Under the pieces are notes generated by a model that was given only the letters and a program-made list of their open reading frames with translations, was not told the origin of the DNA and made no database searches. From the NCBI GenBank assembly GCA_946803715.1, contig CAMPET010000193.1, forward strand, positions 21,730 to 85,729: a stretch of DNA of 64,000 nt, given 5' to 3'. Of this stretch, positions 14,168 through 28,326 are shown in pieces. Origin of the DNA: Beroe ovata. Its lineage: Eukaryota > Ctenophora > Nuda > Beroida > Beroidae. Numbering within the stretch: position 1 is the first letter of the stretch; every line of letters begins with the position of its first letter. A program made the position numbers and the translations under genes.

Positions 14168-16148
14168 GGGTTCGTGACTTCTGTTATATAATTATAATAA
14201 CAGCGTTTAAACCAGGATGGCATCCGGACAGAACTCTAAACGAATTCCTGGAACATGTACGGCCAATAGTCGAGGCCTATAAATGTACTAAGAAACATCA
14301 GTCACAGTCAATAAAACGATGGGTGTTCTAAGCTCTCACTCTCTAAATGTGTGCACTGTGCGTGTATTTTCATTAGACATATTAGAAATATTTTATCATG
14401 TGATGTTTGTGAGTGAAGGTATGTAGTATAAATCCAACTTTAGTAGGTGTGCGTGTGTGTACGGCATGCTGTTCTCACTGCTTCAGTCAACTTATTGCTA
14501 ACTCTCAGCTATCGCTCAACTCATTTACTCACTAGCACACCCACTCACTCATTCCCTAATTCAGACACTCACTCACTCACTCAGTCGCTCAGTCAGTCAC
14601 TCACTCACCCACTCATTATTTACTCTAGGTGTGATACGTGTTATGTCTGCTCGATGCCAATTCATTGTGTGTCACACACACAACAGATGCACCAGTGTGA
14701 TAATAAGAATAGATTATCACACATCTTAACACCTACCTTCAGCCTCAATAATCACTGACGAAAAACATTATTACGCTTCACTCAATTGCTGCATATTTGC
14801 AAACATCCGAAATGGAAAGAAGGAGTTTTGTTGCGAACGCCTTGATACGAACGAAACCATTGAAAAAGCTGAAAGGACGAGTAAAAGCTCACTACATAAT
14901 AGCAGCAATTTTGTCAGAGCTCGTATTGTACTGGTACCACATGGTCACAACTCACAAAGGCACACCCGTGCACAATGCACAACACAATGTGGTTATTATA
15001 GAATGTAAATGAGCAAATGATGAACACACGGAATAGTACAGTGCGCGCCGGATGCGAGAAGAGAGGGGAAGGTATATAGTATATTAACAGTGGAGGGGGG
15101 CATGCCTCTATTACATACAATACCTACCGCAGGAGAGTAGCTAGGGAGGAGAGAGAGAGATTATTACAAAAACTGTGTTGTACACGCGCAACTACACACA
15201 CACACGCAGCATATACTATAGCGATACAACTCCCCCCTGATCTCAATATTATGATAACTGTTGCTTTACAAAGCGTGCACGTGTCCACCATAATGAAGCA
15301 TTTGTACAATAATATTTGTAGCTTTAAACTGTTGCTCTAACAAAACGCTGCGCTTACTCCGCACAGACCGGTCAGATAGATAAACGAAGGCTAATAGATG
15401 ACCGCTAACGGTATTTAGACTGGTAAAAATACCTGAATTCAAGAGGGAAATCGAGCTTCGGCTGAGGCGTTTAAAGGAACTCTCCAGGAATTTTATCATG
15501 TAAAACACTAAAATGCAGCTTTGGACACTTATAAGATTGCATGAAGGCGTTCTTTGCGATGTTTAGGCTGCCGCATAACACTAGTCTGCATTTCAAATCA
15601 TCATAGTACGTCCGAATATACCATTATAAATCGTCGGCTTTTAGCACTAGAAATGTTGGTGTGTACTGTGTGTCTGTGTGTGTGTGGGTGGGGCGTGTGT
15701 CAACAGAGAACGATTATGATACTGTGTGCCGTGAGATAGTCAAACCATGAAGTGTGACCGTAGTGAAAATAGTTCAGTCGTTAAAATGACGATTAGAGAA
15801 CTTAAGTGCACAAAATAATTCTTCTCCACGAATTAAAGAAATTTAAGTGACGATGAAAGTTTATTCAACGCTTTCACTTGAAAGGACTGATAAACCTTAT
15901 CATCAAACCAGAGATACCACACGATGATCTATATTGCTTATCACAGCGAAACGCTGAGTAGAATATTATATACCACACTTGAATTTTCGAAGATAAGACG
16001 AATGAGATAAAGCAACGTACTATGACCAAAATGATTGCCTATAATCATGTTTACAACATGTATAAATTGCTCGCCGTATTCGAGGCTGAAGTGACCCGGA
16101 ATAACTGCTGTAACTTTTCGATTTTCCCCCGCAAAACGGCTGTTTAGT

Positions 16149-16195
16149 CACGTGATTCATATGTCACGTGACGAACACGTGGGATAAATCACGTG
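16149..16195. promoter_or_regulatory. cluster of four CACGTG E-boxes
   Basis: CACGTG occurs at 16149, 16165, 16176 and 16190, four sites in 47 bp. Two are flanked as TCACGTGA/GTCACGTGAC, the preferred core of bHLH-ZIP factors of the USF/TFE/MITF type. The cluster lies 2 kb upstream of the METTL25-family gene. Function is inferred from motif density only. Confidence 0.55.
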
Positions 16196-17053
16196 ACAGT
16201 AGTTATGTCGAAACAAAATAGGTATACAAAATGAGGATGAGGAAAGATGAAAAGTGGTGTGAAACTCTACTGTTTGAAGCAAAATCCATGAACAGGGAAC
16301 TGCAACATTGGAGCACCGATACAACATAGAAACCACGATGATACAGAACAAAGGCGCCAGCATTGGGGTATAGATGGAGCCCATTCATTAGATGATTTAT
16401 TAATTGAGTTTATCCGATAATTGGACGGACTCATATACATCAATCACCCACTCAACATTGATAATCGGATCTAGTGACATGGATACGTGATGAAAACAAC
16501 GATCAAATTACCTAATAAAGATGGGGTTTTCTATGCCGTTCCGAACTATTCCGAATCAAAATTACGGCTGTTTGAGCGGTCAGATTGGAAAATTTGGAAT
16601 TAGGAAACGTTACCGTCTGTACAGTCGAGTTATATTGGGTATGAGTTTAATTCATGTTGCACATGATACGCAAGGCAGTACAAATGTGAAAAACAGATCA
16701 AGATCAACCCCCTTTCTGCACGAAGATTGAGGCCCATTGCACTCAAGACACGTACACACAGCGCACACACACACACACACATGGATAATACAATGAGAGA
16801 GAGAGAGGGACCGCGTGTGTACACACGTGTACGATTGTATTGTGTAGTGAGGGGCCAGACCTGTACCGCGCCTCAGCGGCGCCAAACATCACAATACACC
16901 AGCTGTTGTCGTGGAGTGAGGGAGAAACAAGGAACATATTGAGAGGGAGGATGAATGGATGAGAAAACAATGTTGTGAGAGGAATGTTAGACTGTGTAGT
17001 GTGTGCGTTTCCAGCGATGAGTTTGTGTGTTTATGCGCAGCTGTGTCTGTCTG

Positions 17054-17271
17054 TGTGTACTGCGTGTGTGTGTGTGTGTGTGTNNNNNNNNNNNNNNNNN
17101 NNNNNNNNNNNNNNNNNNNNNNNNNNNNNNNNNNNNNNNNNNNNNNNNNNNNNNNNNNNNNNNNNNNNNNNNNNNNNNNNNNNNNNNNNNNNNNNNNNNN
17201 NNNNNNNNNNNNNNNNNNNNNNNNNNNNNNNNNNNNNNNNNNNNNGTGTGTGTGTGTGTGTGTGTGTGTTT
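17054..17271. repeat. (GT)n microsatellite spanning an assembly gap
   Basis: GT dinucleotide tracts flank N bases at 17084-17245, so the gap was probably caused by the repeat. Real length is unknown. Confidence 0.9.
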
Positions 17272-18738
17272 ATTGCCGTGTGTGTACGAGCACTAATCAC
17301 TATATTGCGCACAGCGCACACCTCATAGAACACAATACATCTTAACAACAGCTCAGGAGATAATAGAGCTATAATTATATAGGGAGAGAGAGGTTGCTTC
17401 ATGTTGTTGTTGTTGTTGTTGTTGTAGATGGTAATGATAGATCACGTGGTGGCGAGCAACACAGATCTCATGTCGTACCTCCCCAATATAGAGATTATTA
17501 GAGCTTGGTATACAAGAAAGCTTTGTATAATACGTATCTTAACCAGAAGTGACGTGTAAAAATGACAATGACAAGGCTGAGCTACAAAGAGCGGCATTAT
17601 GAAGATTGGAAAAACAACATATGACCTGGAAAGTGTGTGTGTGTGTCTGTCTGTCTGTTTGTCTGGGTGTTTGCGTGTGCTTGTGTTTGTAGGTACTGTG
17701 TGTGTCTGTGTGAGTGCGTTTGCGTCAACAGTTTGAGCCTGTCTGTCCGCTCGTTCATGTTTTATTCTGACAGATGTTGTGCAAGTCATATCGGTGTATG
17801 ATTGATTTTGTAATTATAGCAAGACTCCCTCATGTACAGCGCTTCCCTTGTCTGAAGTTTGTAGGTACTGTGTGTGTGTCTGAAGTTGGGTGAGATATAC
17901 GATTGTCTTCTCGAATGAATTACGTCAACCAGAAGGAAGCGATATTGTACGTGTATGTTGAAGAAAGCAATTTTTACGACGCTCTCCTTTTCTCTCTAAT
18001 CGATGACTATAGGCAAGAGGATGAGAGAGAGAGAGCGGGCGTCTTTTGGTCAGAGAAAATAAAAATCTCATTTGGAAAGGCTCTCACTTGTCTTATTTCC
18101 GCCCAGAAAATTTGTCATTAACCAGAGTTGGGAGACAGGGAGGCAGAAAATATACGCAGCATTTTACATGACGTAATGTCAAGAACAACATATATATGTA
18201 CTTATTGCATATCCAGCAGCATAAAATAATATTTTCATAATTATTCTCCATGTGTTGAAAATCAAGGCAAAACAATCGTGTTGAAGTGTGGTTAAATTTC
18301 ACAATCCAGGGATACAAGGGAGGAGAGAAGGGCTGAAAAAACCTCGTCAAAGCTTCGAAGACAGGACCCATGTGTTAATCCTGTGTATTGAAGTTGACCC
18401 TGCTACAAAGCAAACTCTACGCAATCCATACAGTCCCAAAAACAAATACACGGTCCAGTATAATTATCCTGATTGCCTTGCTTTCAGCATAAACAAACAA
18501 ACGCTCCACATACATACGAACAAACACAAGCTAGTGCATAATTGTGTATATAAACAAGCACGCACACACACAGACAAATACACATGGAATGCGGTAGTAC
18601 ACGCGTACACAGACACATATTATACTGCTCAGTGACGAAGAGTGAGAGGAAATGCGCGGGCGCGCTGGCTCACGATCTAGAGAACACATGACGATAATGA
18701 CCTATATGTACATTCACCTGTACAATCATTAGACGAGG

Positions 18739-18822
18739 CACGTGACTCACAGCGTGACACGTGACTGCTTGTACTCGTGGATCACGTGACCTTGGCAACG
18801 CGTGCGCGCGCAACGTCACGTG
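18739..18822. promoter_or_regulatory. E-box cluster overlapping an X-box-like palindrome
   Basis: CACGTG at 18739, 18758, 18783 and 18817. The third site overlaps GTGACCTTGGCAAC at 18786-18799, which fits the RFX X-box consensus (GTNRCC-N2-RGYAAC). More CACGTG sites lie at 17443, 19078, 19158 and 21918. Regulatory role is inferred. Confidence 0.5.
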
Positions 18823-19652
18823 GTATTCTAGCTCACATAGAATGGAAATGATCCTCTCAATTGAGTTCACGGGTGGTAGAAGTCTGTATAGAATATGATG
18901 CTCTATATACGTGGACGATAAAGCGAGGCAAGATGAGAGGGAGAGAGAGAGGAAGTATGGAAATGTGTGCAATGATAATAAGCCGAGTGGAGGACAATAG
19001 ATGACGGAAAGTGCCCAACAAAAACTGCAATGTAAATGGTCATACGCGGTACATTGAGGTACTTTTTACCCAAAAGTCACGTGCCAATACAAGGCCGGCA
19101 GAGTGGATTTCTCGCAGGAAATACCTAGACAACGCATATATTTTTCTAGTGGAATTGCACGTGACACGAAAGCGACTCTGTGATTGGTTGATACGAAGAT
19201 TTCTCCGCTCTTATTGGTCAACCGGAGCGCAAGTAATGATATGTGTACAGTGTAGTGGTACAGTAGTATATATATAGGGGCAATTACCTTGGAGCGCATA
19301 ATTGTGTCCTAATCACAGCAAGTTAGTGCAGATCACAACTCAAATTTGAGGCTGCATGTGTAAACACAAATTGTGGGTAGTAATGCAGGAGGGGAGAAAA
19401 ATAAGCGCGTACAATATAATGAGCATTGAGCATTCGCCATACATACACAAACACTTTCAGACACACAAACAAGCAAACATACTAACATTCATACAATTAC
19501 GTGTGGTAAGGAATAATGAACGCGTGATAAAAGCAGTGTCATTATACTACGAGATGATAGTATTATGAAGGAGCACCGAGTGATGCACAAAATTCATTGG
19601 CCGTGACAACGGGAGTGACATCTCCTCGATATATATATTTATGTGTGTAGGT

Positions 19653-19689
<37 letters not shown>

Positions 19690-19708
19690 TGTGTGTGTGT
19701 GTGTGTGA
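19653..19708. repeat. (GT)n microsatellite
   Basis: Near-pure GT tract with a few CTG interruptions. It creates long spurious open frames of Val/Cys or Thr/His in both directions. Confidence 0.9.
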
Positions 19709-21255
19709 ACATGTATGTTTGACATATGTCTGTTTGTCTGTGTGCAGCACAACATCGAAAACAATAAGCGAGAAAATATACAACAAAGGATATGGACGAA
19801 GATGGACTAATAGCAGCAAAAACAGGAATTTGGAGACGATGGTATTAATTGATGGTACTAATTTTGATTGGCAATTGAATCTAAAAAACTTCATGAGAAA
19901 CGCACTCAAGGTTCATGTTAGCACAATTTGAGCAGGAAAAAATACCATGAGAAAATACTCAGCTTCAAAAATACTGTAGAGATAGGAAAACGCCACTAAC
20001 AAACACACACACACATTTATACAGATATTATATATGTTGCGAAAAATTCTATTGAAGTCCTACAAGAAATATATAAATGTTATACTGTACAGTTCATAGC
20101 TACTTGAAAAGTTTTACAACTTGGACTCGTGATGATAAGTTATATAATTTTACAAATGTACGACAAATGAAGTAGGAGTATATAATATAACACGCCTTGC
20201 CATGGCTATATTGCAGTGCTATACGAAGGTTTACTGTGATATTAGGTATAGAAGTGTAACTTACGCTCAGTTATTTGTGTTTATTGGTACATTTCATTAT
20301 TAATACCTAATGCTATTTATTGCCGGACACGAAGTGCTTCACTTCTTCATATACCCATATTATTGTAAGCGTGAATACTAACCGTTTTGCAAACCTAGTC
20401 GAGTGTTCGGATTTAACACGAGCAATGCAACTTTCTAAACCAGGCGGGAGAGAGAGAGGTGGGATAAAACGCGACAAATTCCGCGGGAAGCCGGATAATA
20501 AACTTTCTCCGCCGATCACGGAGACCACCGGAATGGAAGTTCGCACGAAACTGCGAGCAACGGACGTGAAATTTCCTTGTGTTTGTGTAGATTTGGGTCA
20601 GATTTTGCACCAAATGAATAAATGAATATCCACTGAATTCACTAAAATGAACGTTGTATAACGGTGAACCTAGCAAAGTAAACATTACTCCGTGATAATA
20701 AGTACAAACTCATATATATTATACAGAAGATGAAAACTTGGAATATTCAATGTGAGCATGCATAAAATGTTTCTTTAGCTTCGAATAGAGCGACATTTTA
20801 TTTTAAACATTGGTTTGCAACATATAACTATAACATATTATATTTATCATGCTGGAGGGCGAAGGGGTACATAATACGGCTTTTGTTGAGTTAACACTAT
20901 TCAAACAATGTGAAATAAAAGTATATTCATGAGTATGGCGCGAATCATGCACAAAATCTTCATTACTGCCTAAAATAAAATCACTAATTACAAAGTAGCC
21001 CGATACACTTGTGCTAGGCACCACAGTTACTTCTTTCGAGCTAAGAATCGAGAAAAAAAGCATATTATTCAGAGTTTCCTATTTTTCAGCGAATGATATT
21101 TCATAAAGTGAACGGCGTCTTGCTGTGAGGTGATCGAAGGCTCGAAGGAAATTCATACGGGGTCAAACATACACATGACCAGATACCACGAGATACCAGA
21201 GAGAACTTATAACCGGAGAACTGTGTGGGTATGGACGTCTGACTGAGAGTGATTA

Positions 21256-21258
<3 letters not shown>

Positions 21259-21294
<36 letters not shown>

Positions 21295-21355
21295 NTGTGT
21301 GTGTGTGTGTGTGTGTGTATGTGTGTGTGTGTATGTGTGTGTGTGTATGTGTGTG
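21259..21355. repeat. (GT)n microsatellite with one N
   Basis: GT tract with ATGT interruptions and a single N at 21295. Another AC tract occurs at about 22500-22536. Confidence 0.9.
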
Positions 21356-24314
21356 GGTACTGTGTAACGATGATGATGTTCAAAAGGGTTCATTGTGTTA
21401 CATGGCCAATTCAAATGATGTGCAACTATCACACACTCACTGTGTGGACCCATAGTCTCGCTTCTTCATTCTTCGACCTAATAACATTTACCTATAATCA
21501 CCCAATACAATTTATCACCTGTAATTGCAGAGCGTTCTTTGTTTCGCTATGATTTGGCAACATTGAATAACGGGAAAAACAAGACAAATCAGAGCAGCAC
21601 TCAGCAGTGTGTACAGTGTGCGCTTCAGAAACGCAACATTCCTCCAAACTACTGGCCGAGACGGAATGATTCGGTTCCGTAATGGAAATTCCAGGCGAGA
21701 AGAATCGTTACCACCACTAAACAAACAAATTATGCAGGGGCGAAATAAAGAAATACATTTAACAAATATGCTATGTTACATCCAATAAATATTACCAGAA
21801 GATCGTTATAATATACAGAATACTCAGAAAATAATATTTTTAGACTTTCTGGCTCCAGTCAGCTCGCAAAGTATTAAATATATTACCCAGCTATATATCA
21901 AATACATATGAAAAGGCCACGTGATTCACGTTCGACAAATCAATGGTAGGATCTCACTTCAGGGTAGCCAATCAGACACGAGGTTGTGAATCGTGCAACG
22001 TTCATCATCACGAATCGTAATAACATATTTGGGGATTGAGGGTTGAGAGTGGGCCCGTTAAGGGGGTATTTACACAGTGAGAGAGGGGGAGATAACACAT
22101 TTTTGTCACTCGACATACATCCTCTGAATACCGGGGAAAGAGAGGCTGCTATTGTTATATAGGTGTTAATTACCATGGCAACATTGCACCAGTTGCCATG
22201 GTTACGCAACACAGTTACCACAGTGAGCTATAACGGTGACGTTGTACGACGGTAAATTGCACATCACTTCAATAATATTGAATATGACGCAGCTTAGCGG
22301 GAAGTTAGCAACGGGAAACGAGTCCAAGCAAGGAATAGGTATCAAATTATGCCCTTTGGGTATGGATTAGAATACACATCATCAATCGTCATTCATTCTA
22401 AGTACTAACAGTCTAAGCGGGAGGCAGTTCTATACACACCCACCCACACCCCCACTGCCCCAGTTACCACCTGCGTAAACCTGTGCAAACCTAAACCACG
22501 CACACACACTCACACACACACACACACACACACACAGACGCGTGCGCGCAAACGGGGTAAAAATATGTGGACAAACGTTGGCGTGTAAAGTGTGGAGAGC
22601 GAATGTAAAAAGGCTGAGCTCAAGATAAAAGAGTTGCTCTGTAGTATGGCATGTGTTGAGAGAGTCAAGTGTTCAGAAGCGTGCTATCATCAACTCTCTT
22701 GCTCTCCCTACCTCCCTCTTAGCGGATATATCTCCCACTTTTACACTGACACACACACACACACATACTTTATTCGTACAATGTATTCACAATAATTAAT
22801 AACAAGACGTGTACACGAGCATACGGAAAGACGTACAAATATAGATTTGTTCCAAACGCAATTTATGTGCAATACACCCCGTACCATAGGATAATTGGAT
22901 ACATAAGATACATCAAGATGTCATATACATCAAGATGTCATATAACACAAATCAGTTTTCTCTTTTAAAACTTCAACTACATTTCATACTACGCCACACA
23001 ACACGCTAGGATGTATGATAGTGCCAGCCTTTGGATTGTAGAGAAACGGTCAACGAATAGAAGACATACAATGACTGTATTTCTTGTCGTGTATGATACA
23101 GCTACATCATATCACTTTCAACTGATTTAATCAAATAGTACTGAATCTAGTCACCAGGCATGTAAATTGTATTCGTTACACTAAGTTAATATGATCCCGC
23201 AAAATTATAAAATTGCAGCCAAGCGAAAAAAGTTAATTGGTGTCTGCTTTAGAAAGACTAATTAATTGACTCCTTTCATTGCACCCCTTGACAAAGAATA
23301 TAAAGGAAAAACAAGTAAACATTTTGTCGATGAATGTCGATGGAGAAATATAACGAATGACATGCTGTACAGTCAGCTGAAAATCAGTCTGGTCAATGTT
23401 GACAGGTCTGAACACACATGTCTTGTGGTATGTCAAATATGTGAGTCAATACACGGAACAATCTTCTGGCAGTTGTGGATGCACGACACATAGATGCGGT
23501 GTAAGCATTTTCATGAAAATCTTCGACACTAAATGATAAATCTCCTCATTAATCTCCGGTAATAAATACATAATACAAATACCACAATATCTCACTTGCT
23601 CACTGATACCTTCTACAGTGTATTGATGTATGAGGTTGCGTTTGAGAGTCGGTTAGAGTACCTACAAAGTGGAATCCTTTTCACATGTAGGATGCATATC
23701 ATCGAAATGGTATGATATTAAAAGCTCACATGTATAAATGTAATACGCATGAGATTTCTCCCCTCGCACACACTCAGCGTACACTTATCACAAGTAATAA
23801 TATGGGGATGAAATGAAGAAGTAACGCGAATTTAAAATACTATGATATATGTAGAAACAATGGAAAATCAATTCATGCAAGTGAGTCGAATTAAACGACA
23901 CAATATATATGTTACAAAGTTCATAGCAGTAATACATTGAATTACAATACAAAACAGGTAAATATCCAGCGTCTGCGTCTATAAAACAATGAAATACGTC
24001 TGACTGGGTTTGTGTATTTCTCTGCACAGTGTTACACACTTACAGATTGTGATGGCGTGTATACATGAAGCAAGATGGATATACAATATCTTAAGAAGGT
24101 AGAGGGTAAGAATTTCCTAAGAAGGCAAAGGGAACTAAGAATGATCAGTACATAAATTCCAGGGGATGTCTCACCAAGGCTTTTTACTAATTTGGATCTT
24201 TGGTTCAGCTGAAGTTTCGACGTACACTCACATACTTTGCCTCCACTCTGCCTGCCACTCACATACTCGTGGCTCCATTCGAGAATAAGATAAAGGAAGT
24301 AAGAATCTGAAATG

Positions 24315-26276
24315 CTATTTCTTTTTACTCATGCCGAAAGATATTCTGGGACGAGAGTTCGAATCAGATTTGCCAAGAATCTGATTTTGAATCATCTTCT
24401 CTTTCTGCTTTAATTCCTTTTCAAGAGCTTGCCGCTCTTCCTCTATCTTTCTTTTGGCCTCAACTACTTCTAGTCTCTCCTCGTCCTGAAGCACACATTC
24501 AAAGCCTCTCATCTAACAACGCAAGTTTTTTTTGAAATAGATACATATATCATATCGACACTCACCAAACGAAGCTTGGACTCCTCTTGTTCTTTCTTGA
24601 GGGTTTCGATGATAGCTTGAAGGCTCTGTATCTCCTTCAAATGTTCCTCCTGATGAGAAATGACAGTTAGACACAAGTCGTCAGATAAGGACTGAAATGT
24701 CCCACATTCAAAAATACTACTCCACCATAAAATGTTACTGTGACTGGAAAGATTATGAAAAACACAAGCCTTTCGGGTTTTCCTCAACCCTGGCCTTTCA
24801 TTGCAACTCTAATTTTTTGTTGTCTGCGACCAAAATATAATAGCTCAACAAACATGCTTTTACATTGAAATAAAAATGCCTATCAAAAAATGTTAATGAA
24901 AGTGATAATGGATAAGAAAATGAAGAAACTGACAGGTGAAAAATTCGACAATAAGATGATAAGTTCACATACCGTAATACTAACCAGCCCAAGAAGGTCA
25001 GCAGGTTCACTGGATGTCTTTATCAAAATACAAAGTATTTTCTGCATCATAGTGCTGCTTCACAAAAATCAAGCTAGATGCAAGCTTGTGGCACTTGAAT
25101 TAAGACTTGTTTTGTTTGATGGTTCACCAAACCAACAAGCTTACTTTTGGAACAGTCTCTGCTTGCTAGACAATCGAGCAAGTGGACGACTCCAGGCATA
25201 GTTATTACTCTAATTGATTTAACCCCTAGACTTAGTTTATTGACGATTGTTTGTGTTGGAAGGCTCTGATATGTGAGGGCAGATTGTTGCTCTATATGAC
25301 AGAATAAATATTAATGTTCCTTGAAATATAGATAGATTTTTAGCCCAAACCAAGTGTTGCTCAGGTTTTTGTATTATAGATTAACATTTGCTGGCAACAC
25401 TAGCATATTTCTTGCACTCTTTTTAGTCAATGAAGAATTGCAAGAAACACTAGTGCTACCACATTGAATAATGGCAATCAAACCTCTTGGTCATGCATCT
25501 CCCGATCCATTTCATTCTTCTTAGCTTGCAGTTCTTCTCTCATCTGTCTCTCCAATATTTGCTTTGCATTATCCACTCTTCTATTAACTTCAGCATCTAT
25601 GGCAGCATCTTTCCTTTCCATTTCATCCTTTATCCTTTTGTTTACACACTCATCAATCAAACGCTGTGTTTCAACTTCAGTAAGTTTTGATTCAATGTTT
25701 GCTTGTCTCCTGAAACAAAGCAACATGGTTAAATAGATAGAGCATGTAAGATAGAATATAAAAAGATAAATACGAATAAGTAAATGAAAAGTTATTCCCT
25801 TACTTTCGTCTCAGCATGTCTTCTCGTTTGTCATAGATATCTGGAGGTCTAGGCTTTCTTTCTCTTTCCCTCTCTCTTTCTGAGTTTTCACTATCTTTCT
25901 TTCTTAAGGATATGACCCTGCCAAACTCATCAAGTTGTTCAACAGGTGATCTTCTACGCCTTCTAGAAGCTGATGCTGACCGACTTCGACTTCTACGCTT
26001 CTTCCTTATTGGTGATTTGTTTGGTGACTTAGGTGGAGTGTCATGTGGTGATTTTGATGGAGATCTTGACTTGCTTGATTTGATAGGTGTCTTTTTGCGT
26101 TGTTTTTTGCTGTCATCAACATCTCTTTCATCAGATGCATACCCGTTCTTCATTTCCTCTTTTTCTTGCCTATCTTTCTTTAGCTTTTTTGGGGATCTAC
26201 TGCGTGATTTCCTTTTATCTTTTTTCTTTTTCTTCTTGACAGGATCACGTTCAGGTATAGGAGATGGTGTCCCCAT
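24315..26276 (-). CDS. ARGLU1: arginine and glutamate-rich protein 1
   Basis: Four exons, 26276-25804, 25709-25484, 24649-24566 and 24485-24315, join in phase to 317 residues (human ~273). The N-terminus is an RS/K-rich domain (KRKSRSRSPKK, RRSRSRSASASRRRRR) of about 150 residues. A long charged helix follows: IESKLTEVETQRLIDECVNK and DAEVNRRVDNAKQIL match the ARGLU1 pattern EEKLIEEETARRVEELVAKR...REVLRRVEEAKRI. The C-terminus ILGKSDSNSRPRISF corresponds to the conserved ILGKGKSRPKLSF end, which settles the assignment. Animal ARGLU1 is a nuclear cofactor in splicing and Mediator-dependent transcription. The start is the first ATG; an ATTATAG ends one base before it. Confidence 0.9.
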
Positions 26277-26569
26277 GCTATAATTCTATAATTTTAAGGA
26301 AGTGCTACTAATTTCACTTGCTATTATAATGCTATGCAGTTGAAATAATGCAGTCTCATATATGATATAAGGTACTGGTAATAAATCCTCAGATTGTGAA
26401 AAGAAATCTCTCTTGTTCCTCTGTTATGTGAACTCTGGCAAGGAGAACAAAATTTATACTTTGGTAGAAATCAAAATCAGTTTCAAATTGCGCAACATTG
26501 AGCATACTATCAAAGCGAATATCATATATGTTGACTGTCTATAATGTGTTATATATGCTACGTGTATAT

Positions 26570-26950
26570 ATGTTATACCCTGCCGAGCATTTTATTTTGC
26601 GCGCGCGCAAAAATGTTCTCGCGTCAGCTGAAGTTTGTCGATCGATGATGAGCCCTGTCGTGTTCCCGCGCTGCGTGATCCAAATGGCCAAATACTGATC
26701 CGCGCACGCTGAGTAGAACTGGGGCGCGCAACGTGTGCACATTGCACACCCTGTCGAGAATTTCGTTTTGCGCGCGCGCGGCCGCGCGGTGCGAACTTAT
26801 TCCCAGACGCAAACCGCTTTGTTGGCTGTTGTTTATTGATGATAGACCCTGTCGAGAATTTCGTTTCGCGCGCGCGCGGCGCGAACTTATTCTTCGCGGC
26901 ATGCATCAGCGGTCTTGCATCGCCAGACAAGCTGAACTTATCATCAACAG
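26570..26950 (+). repeat. GC-rich dispersed repeat, copy 1
   Basis: Contains the module ACCCTGTCGAGAATTTCGTT followed by GCGCGC-rich sequence and GAACTTATTC, twice in direct order, and the tail CATCAGCGGTCTTGCATCGC. The same modules recur at 36890-37000 (same strand) and 56300-56500 (opposite strand), with weaker similarity at 45740-45870. No coding capacity or clear termini were seen. It is probably a non-autonomous mobile element or its remnants, upstream of ARGLU1. Confidence 0.65.
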
Positions 26951-28326
26951 GCAACATTTCTGACAATTGACATGCTTTGAACATTTGCACACATTGCGCG
27001 TCTTTTTTGCTTTATTGTCTCAATGTCTCATCGTCAATAGTGAAATTTTGTTAATTAGAACTGGCAAACCACACAGCGCACGGAATATTTTGATCAGATC
27101 ATGCAATGCGAGAACAAATTTCCTTTTAACCATGTGATTTTAGAAATATAAGTACAGCTGTGCAGCACTTTTGAAAAATTTGCCGTGTCTGTGGCATGGC
27201 ATGGATCAATCCTGTTGCTTGGCCCGAATCTTAGGCGCTGGGTTTCTTAGTCTCTTAGATCTTTCAACCCACAGAGTGAGATAGGGGTGCTCAATGTATG
27301 CACAATCAATCCAATCGATGGTTATCAGAACATCTGGCAAACCCATGGCATACATTGAATGCTGGCAAGGGTAGCGGGGAGGCATTCCATGTTTGCACTG
27401 TACATGTGCAGCCACAGAAGACCTCTAATTTCTATAAGTTATAATGGTAATAAATAGACCATTGTATTTTGTGAATAGTGGCACATCATTCATCAACATC
27501 TTTAAATGTATAGCTCTGTGACACGAGATTGTTCACACTTCGTGTACCTCTTCCCTACTTTGTGGACTGAGATGTTGTAGGTTTCCCAGGTTTGGCGCAG
27601 CATTTTGGGTCATGCAACTTGGCAACTCACTGTGAGTTACACATGAGATGAGATTTTAGATTAGGACAATTAGTTTTTGACCTGCATCGTTTGTCAAGGA
27701 TCCATCTCTGAAGAAATACCTGGTTATGTGCTGTGCATTGAATATACTGATAGTATCTTCTCTTATTACTCTTATTATTTACAGTATATACCAGTTTTGA
27801 GGGTATTTAACGTTTCTCAAACATTATGTTACTGTAATTCAATTTATTCATTCACCTTTCAATTTTTTGTCAGAAGTTAATCTAAGTTTCATTTAGGAAC
27901 CTGTAAACGAGAGTTGTCCGTTGAGCTCACAAAAAGGAGCAGATTATATCTGATATATAATCCTGTAGAATAATTTATTTATTTTATTTATTTACTCTTA
28001 TTACCCTTATAATCTAAGGATGTAATACAGTGTGTTCCAGTGGTCAAGAAAATATGCTTTCTCCTCATAGTATGTTTTCTCAAGGTGGATCAGATAGCAG
28101 AGGTACCATAGTAAAACTTCATTTGTTCAAACACAGTCTCAATTACCTACTCATGTCATCAAATTCCTTCTTGTTAGATCAGGATACAAGTATGATAGTG
28201 TGCTAAGATGATAGTATGCTGAATTACATGATATTTCAATGCTGTGAAACACATTTCCAATTCAATTCTGCAAGATTGTGGTGATTTATCCAACTTTGTA
28301 TGACTTTGTCTCAATTCTATAATCAG
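26951..28326. other. intergenic spacer
   Basis: AT-rich sequence between the dispersed repeat and the first supported exon of the unrecognised gene. The missing first exon of that gene is probably here. At 27595-27625 a short stretch (GGGTCATGCAACTTGGCAAC) resembles part of the dispersed repeat at 45765. Nothing else is recognised. Confidence 0.45.

Larger units (their letters stand above)
14168..24314. other. 10-kb intergenic region rich in microsatellites and CACGTG motifs
   Basis: No coding exon that I can support. It contains GT/AC microsatellites, a GTTG-type run near 17403-17425, a CACTCACT-type repeat near 14540-14620, a 162-base gap, a local CpG-rich patch near 20447-20570, and at least a dozen CACGTG motifs. 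It is bounded by the 5' end of the METTL25-family gene and the 3' end of ARGLU1. Confidence 0.7.

Noticed and set aside
16959-17402. Long open frames across the gap at 17084-17245
   Set aside because: Val/Cys or Thr/His runs from GT/AC repeats and N bases; not coding.
24797-25201. Additional ARGLU1 exon in the 25484-24649 intron
   Set aside because: Candidate AG/GT borders near 25000 enclose an immediate stop in the required phase; exons 2 and 3 join directly in phase.
27206-27415. Minus-strand 69-residue open frame, rich in His/Cys/Tyr
   Set aside because: No recognisable family, splice context or codon support; treated as chance.
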